From an uncultured Faecalibacterium sp. (GTDB lineage Bacteria; Bacillota; Clostridia; Oscillospirales; Ruminococcaceae): a DNA stretch of 5,522 nt. Below, piece after piece: positions 4,593-5,522 of the stretch (position 1 is its first letter; each line of letters begins with the position of its first letter). Under the pieces are notes generated by a model that was not told where the DNA came from, ran no database searches, and worked only from the letters and a program-made list of their open reading frames with translations. Location: positions 1-5,522 of the forward strand of contig CAMFSB010000129.1 of the NCBI GenBank assembly GCA_945982465.1. The letters run 5' to 3'. Made by a program: the position numbers and the translations under genes.

Positions 4593-5522
4593 ATGGGCGA
4601 AAAACGCATGGATGCACCAAAAAGCAGACCGGTGGGCGAAGATACCCTGAACGATATTCTGGCCATGGTGGATGGGAAAAACGGCCGCCCGGCCGCAAAG
4701 CCGGAAGCGCCGGCCGGCGCGCAGAGCGCCGGGGCGTCCACCACCACACAGATCGAAGTGGATGAAAAATTCCGCGATTTCTTTACCAATACCGTGGCAG
4801 TCATCCCGGACAGCGCGCTGGCCGGCGGCACGGCCCCCGCGCCGGAGGAGGAGCACGAGCGCCCCGCGCGGCGCGGGTTGTTTGGCTGGCTGGCCTCGCT
4901 GTTCGGGCGCGGCGGCGGCGCGCCGGAGGGCGCCGGCGCGCCGGACGACGAGGTGCTGGTGCCCGGCCGGCCTTTGCCGGAGCCGGAGGAGCCGACCGGC
5001 GAGATCCTGCTGGAAATGGACGAGCCGGAGGACGATACTGTGCAGATCGACCTGCACATGATGGAGGAGCAGCCTGCCCCGCGAGCCGGCGACCTGACCG
5101 GCGAGATCCGGCTGGACGAAATGCCGGGGCAAACGCCAGCTGCCCCGCAGAAGGCGGCGGAGGAAAAGGGCAGCGGGCGCATCCGCTTTGGCGAACGCGC
5201 GGAAAAGCCGCGCCGCAGCAGGCCGGCCAGGCCGGAACCGCCGGCCGCGCCCGCCGAGACCGAAGCTGACGCGGCCCGCCCGGAACCGCCCGCTCCGGAA
5301 CGCCTGCCTGAGCCGCAGGCTGCGCAGGAGCCTGCCGCGAAGCTGCGGTTTGATGATATCGACATTGCGGCGATCCTGGCCGAAGGCGCGGCGGCCGCCG
5401 GCAAAAAGGCGGGCCAGCCGCTGGAACCGCTGCCCCTGCTGACCGAAGAGGACTTGCCCCGCCGCACGGAGGCGGAACTGCGGGACGCGCTGGCGGCCAT
5501 CGGCCCCAGCCGCGACCCGGCC
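4593..5522 (+). CDS. Unknown acidic, proline-rich, probably disordered protein, 3' end outside window
   Basis: I do not recognise this family. The frame is open from the methyltransferase stop to the right edge; 310 residues are visible. AAAGGGG nine bases before the ATG at 4593 favours that start; an in-frame ATG at 4569 (eight extra residues, weak AAGG) is the alternative. Visible parts: a short N-terminal helix-like segment DTLNDILAMV (17-26); a conserved-looking block QIEVDEKFRDFFTNTVAVIP (53-72); RRGLFGWLASLFGR (93-106), a hydrophobic, possibly amphipathic or membrane-touching helix; then long Pro/Ala/Glu-rich stretches with short repeats (TGEILLEMDEP at 135, TGEIRLDEMP at 169, GRIRFGE at 195, KLRFDDIDIAAILAE at 250). 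There is no N-terminal signal peptide and no enzyme motif. The gap of 44 bases and lack of a terminator put it in one operon with the methyltransferase. A folded domain may follow outside the window. Confidence 0.75.
   Translation, partial: MGEKRMDAPKSRPVGEDTLNDILAMVDGKNGRPAAKPEAPAGAQSAGASTTTQIEVDEKFRDFFTNTVAVIPDSALAGGTAPAPEEEHERPARRGLFGWLASLFGRGGGAPEGAGAPDDEVLVPGRPLPEPEEPTGEILLEMDEPEDDTVQIDLHMMEEQPAPRAGDLTGEIRLDEMPGQTPAAPQKAAEEKGSGRIRFGERAEKPRRSRPARPEPPAAPAETEADAARPEPPAPERLPEPQAAQEPAAKLRFDDIDIAAILAEGAAAAGKKAGQPLEPLPLLTEEDLPRRTEAELRDALAAIGPSRDPA

Noticed and set aside
3649..4749. Long minus-strand frame opposite the methyltransferase
   Set aside because: Antisense shadow of a gene with clear SPOUT motifs; its Arg/His/Ala-rich composition is typical of such shadows.
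4514..5500. Ser/Ala/Gly-rich minus-strand frame opposite the unknown plus-strand protein
   Set aside because: The plus frame has a ribosome binding site, operon position and structured-looking segments; the minus frame is a low-complexity Ser/Ala/Gly string.

Overview
The window is GC-rich, gene-dense bacterial DNA with strong AGGAG/GGAGG ribosome binding sites, -10 boxes of the form TATACT, a class II fructose-bisphosphate aldolase and an OGG1-type glycosylase. I infer a high-GC gut Clostridia member (Oscillospiraceae/Ruminococcaceae-like, in the neighbourhood of Faecalibacterium, Gemmiger or Subdoligranulum). That assignment comes from protein character and context, not from a database match.

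Layout. On the minus strand, read right to left, come an 8-oxoguanine DNA glycosylase (2279-3214), a class II fructose-1,6-bisphosphate aldolase (1119-1982), and a family 43 glycoside hydrolase (start at 975, running off the left edge). On the plus strand come a TrmH/RlmB-type 23S rRNA 2'-O-methyltransferase (3751-4548) and, 44 bases later, a long disordered acidic/proline-rich protein of unknown function (from 4593, running off the right edge). The two strands diverge from a 0.5-kb intergenic region (3215-3750) that holds both outward promoters.

How the genes relate. The aldolase is glycolytic and has its own well-formed promoter (TTGATT-17-TATACT). The GH43 enzyme lacks a signal peptide and probably trims imported arabino- or xylo-oligosaccharides in the cytoplasm. 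It could be read from the aldolase promoter through a weak terminator-like hairpin. The glycosylase has its own extended -10 promoter. The methyltransferase and the unknown protein look like one operon. Nothing suggests phage, plasmid or insertion-sequence content; all genes look like chromosomal core or metabolic genes.

Most unusual feature. The divergent intergenic region is relatively AT-rich and carries four copies of the 10-mer GTTTTCAACA (two per strand) plus TTTTCCACA and TTTTCCACT variants. Two of the copies form the ends of a 24-nt inverted repeat, one abuts TTTTCCACA back to back, and one covers the predicted transcription start of the glycosylase. The motif resembles DnaA boxes (TTATCCACA), so a DnaA-binding cluster is the leading hypothesis. 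No dnaA or dnaN is visible, and binding by another regulator is possible.
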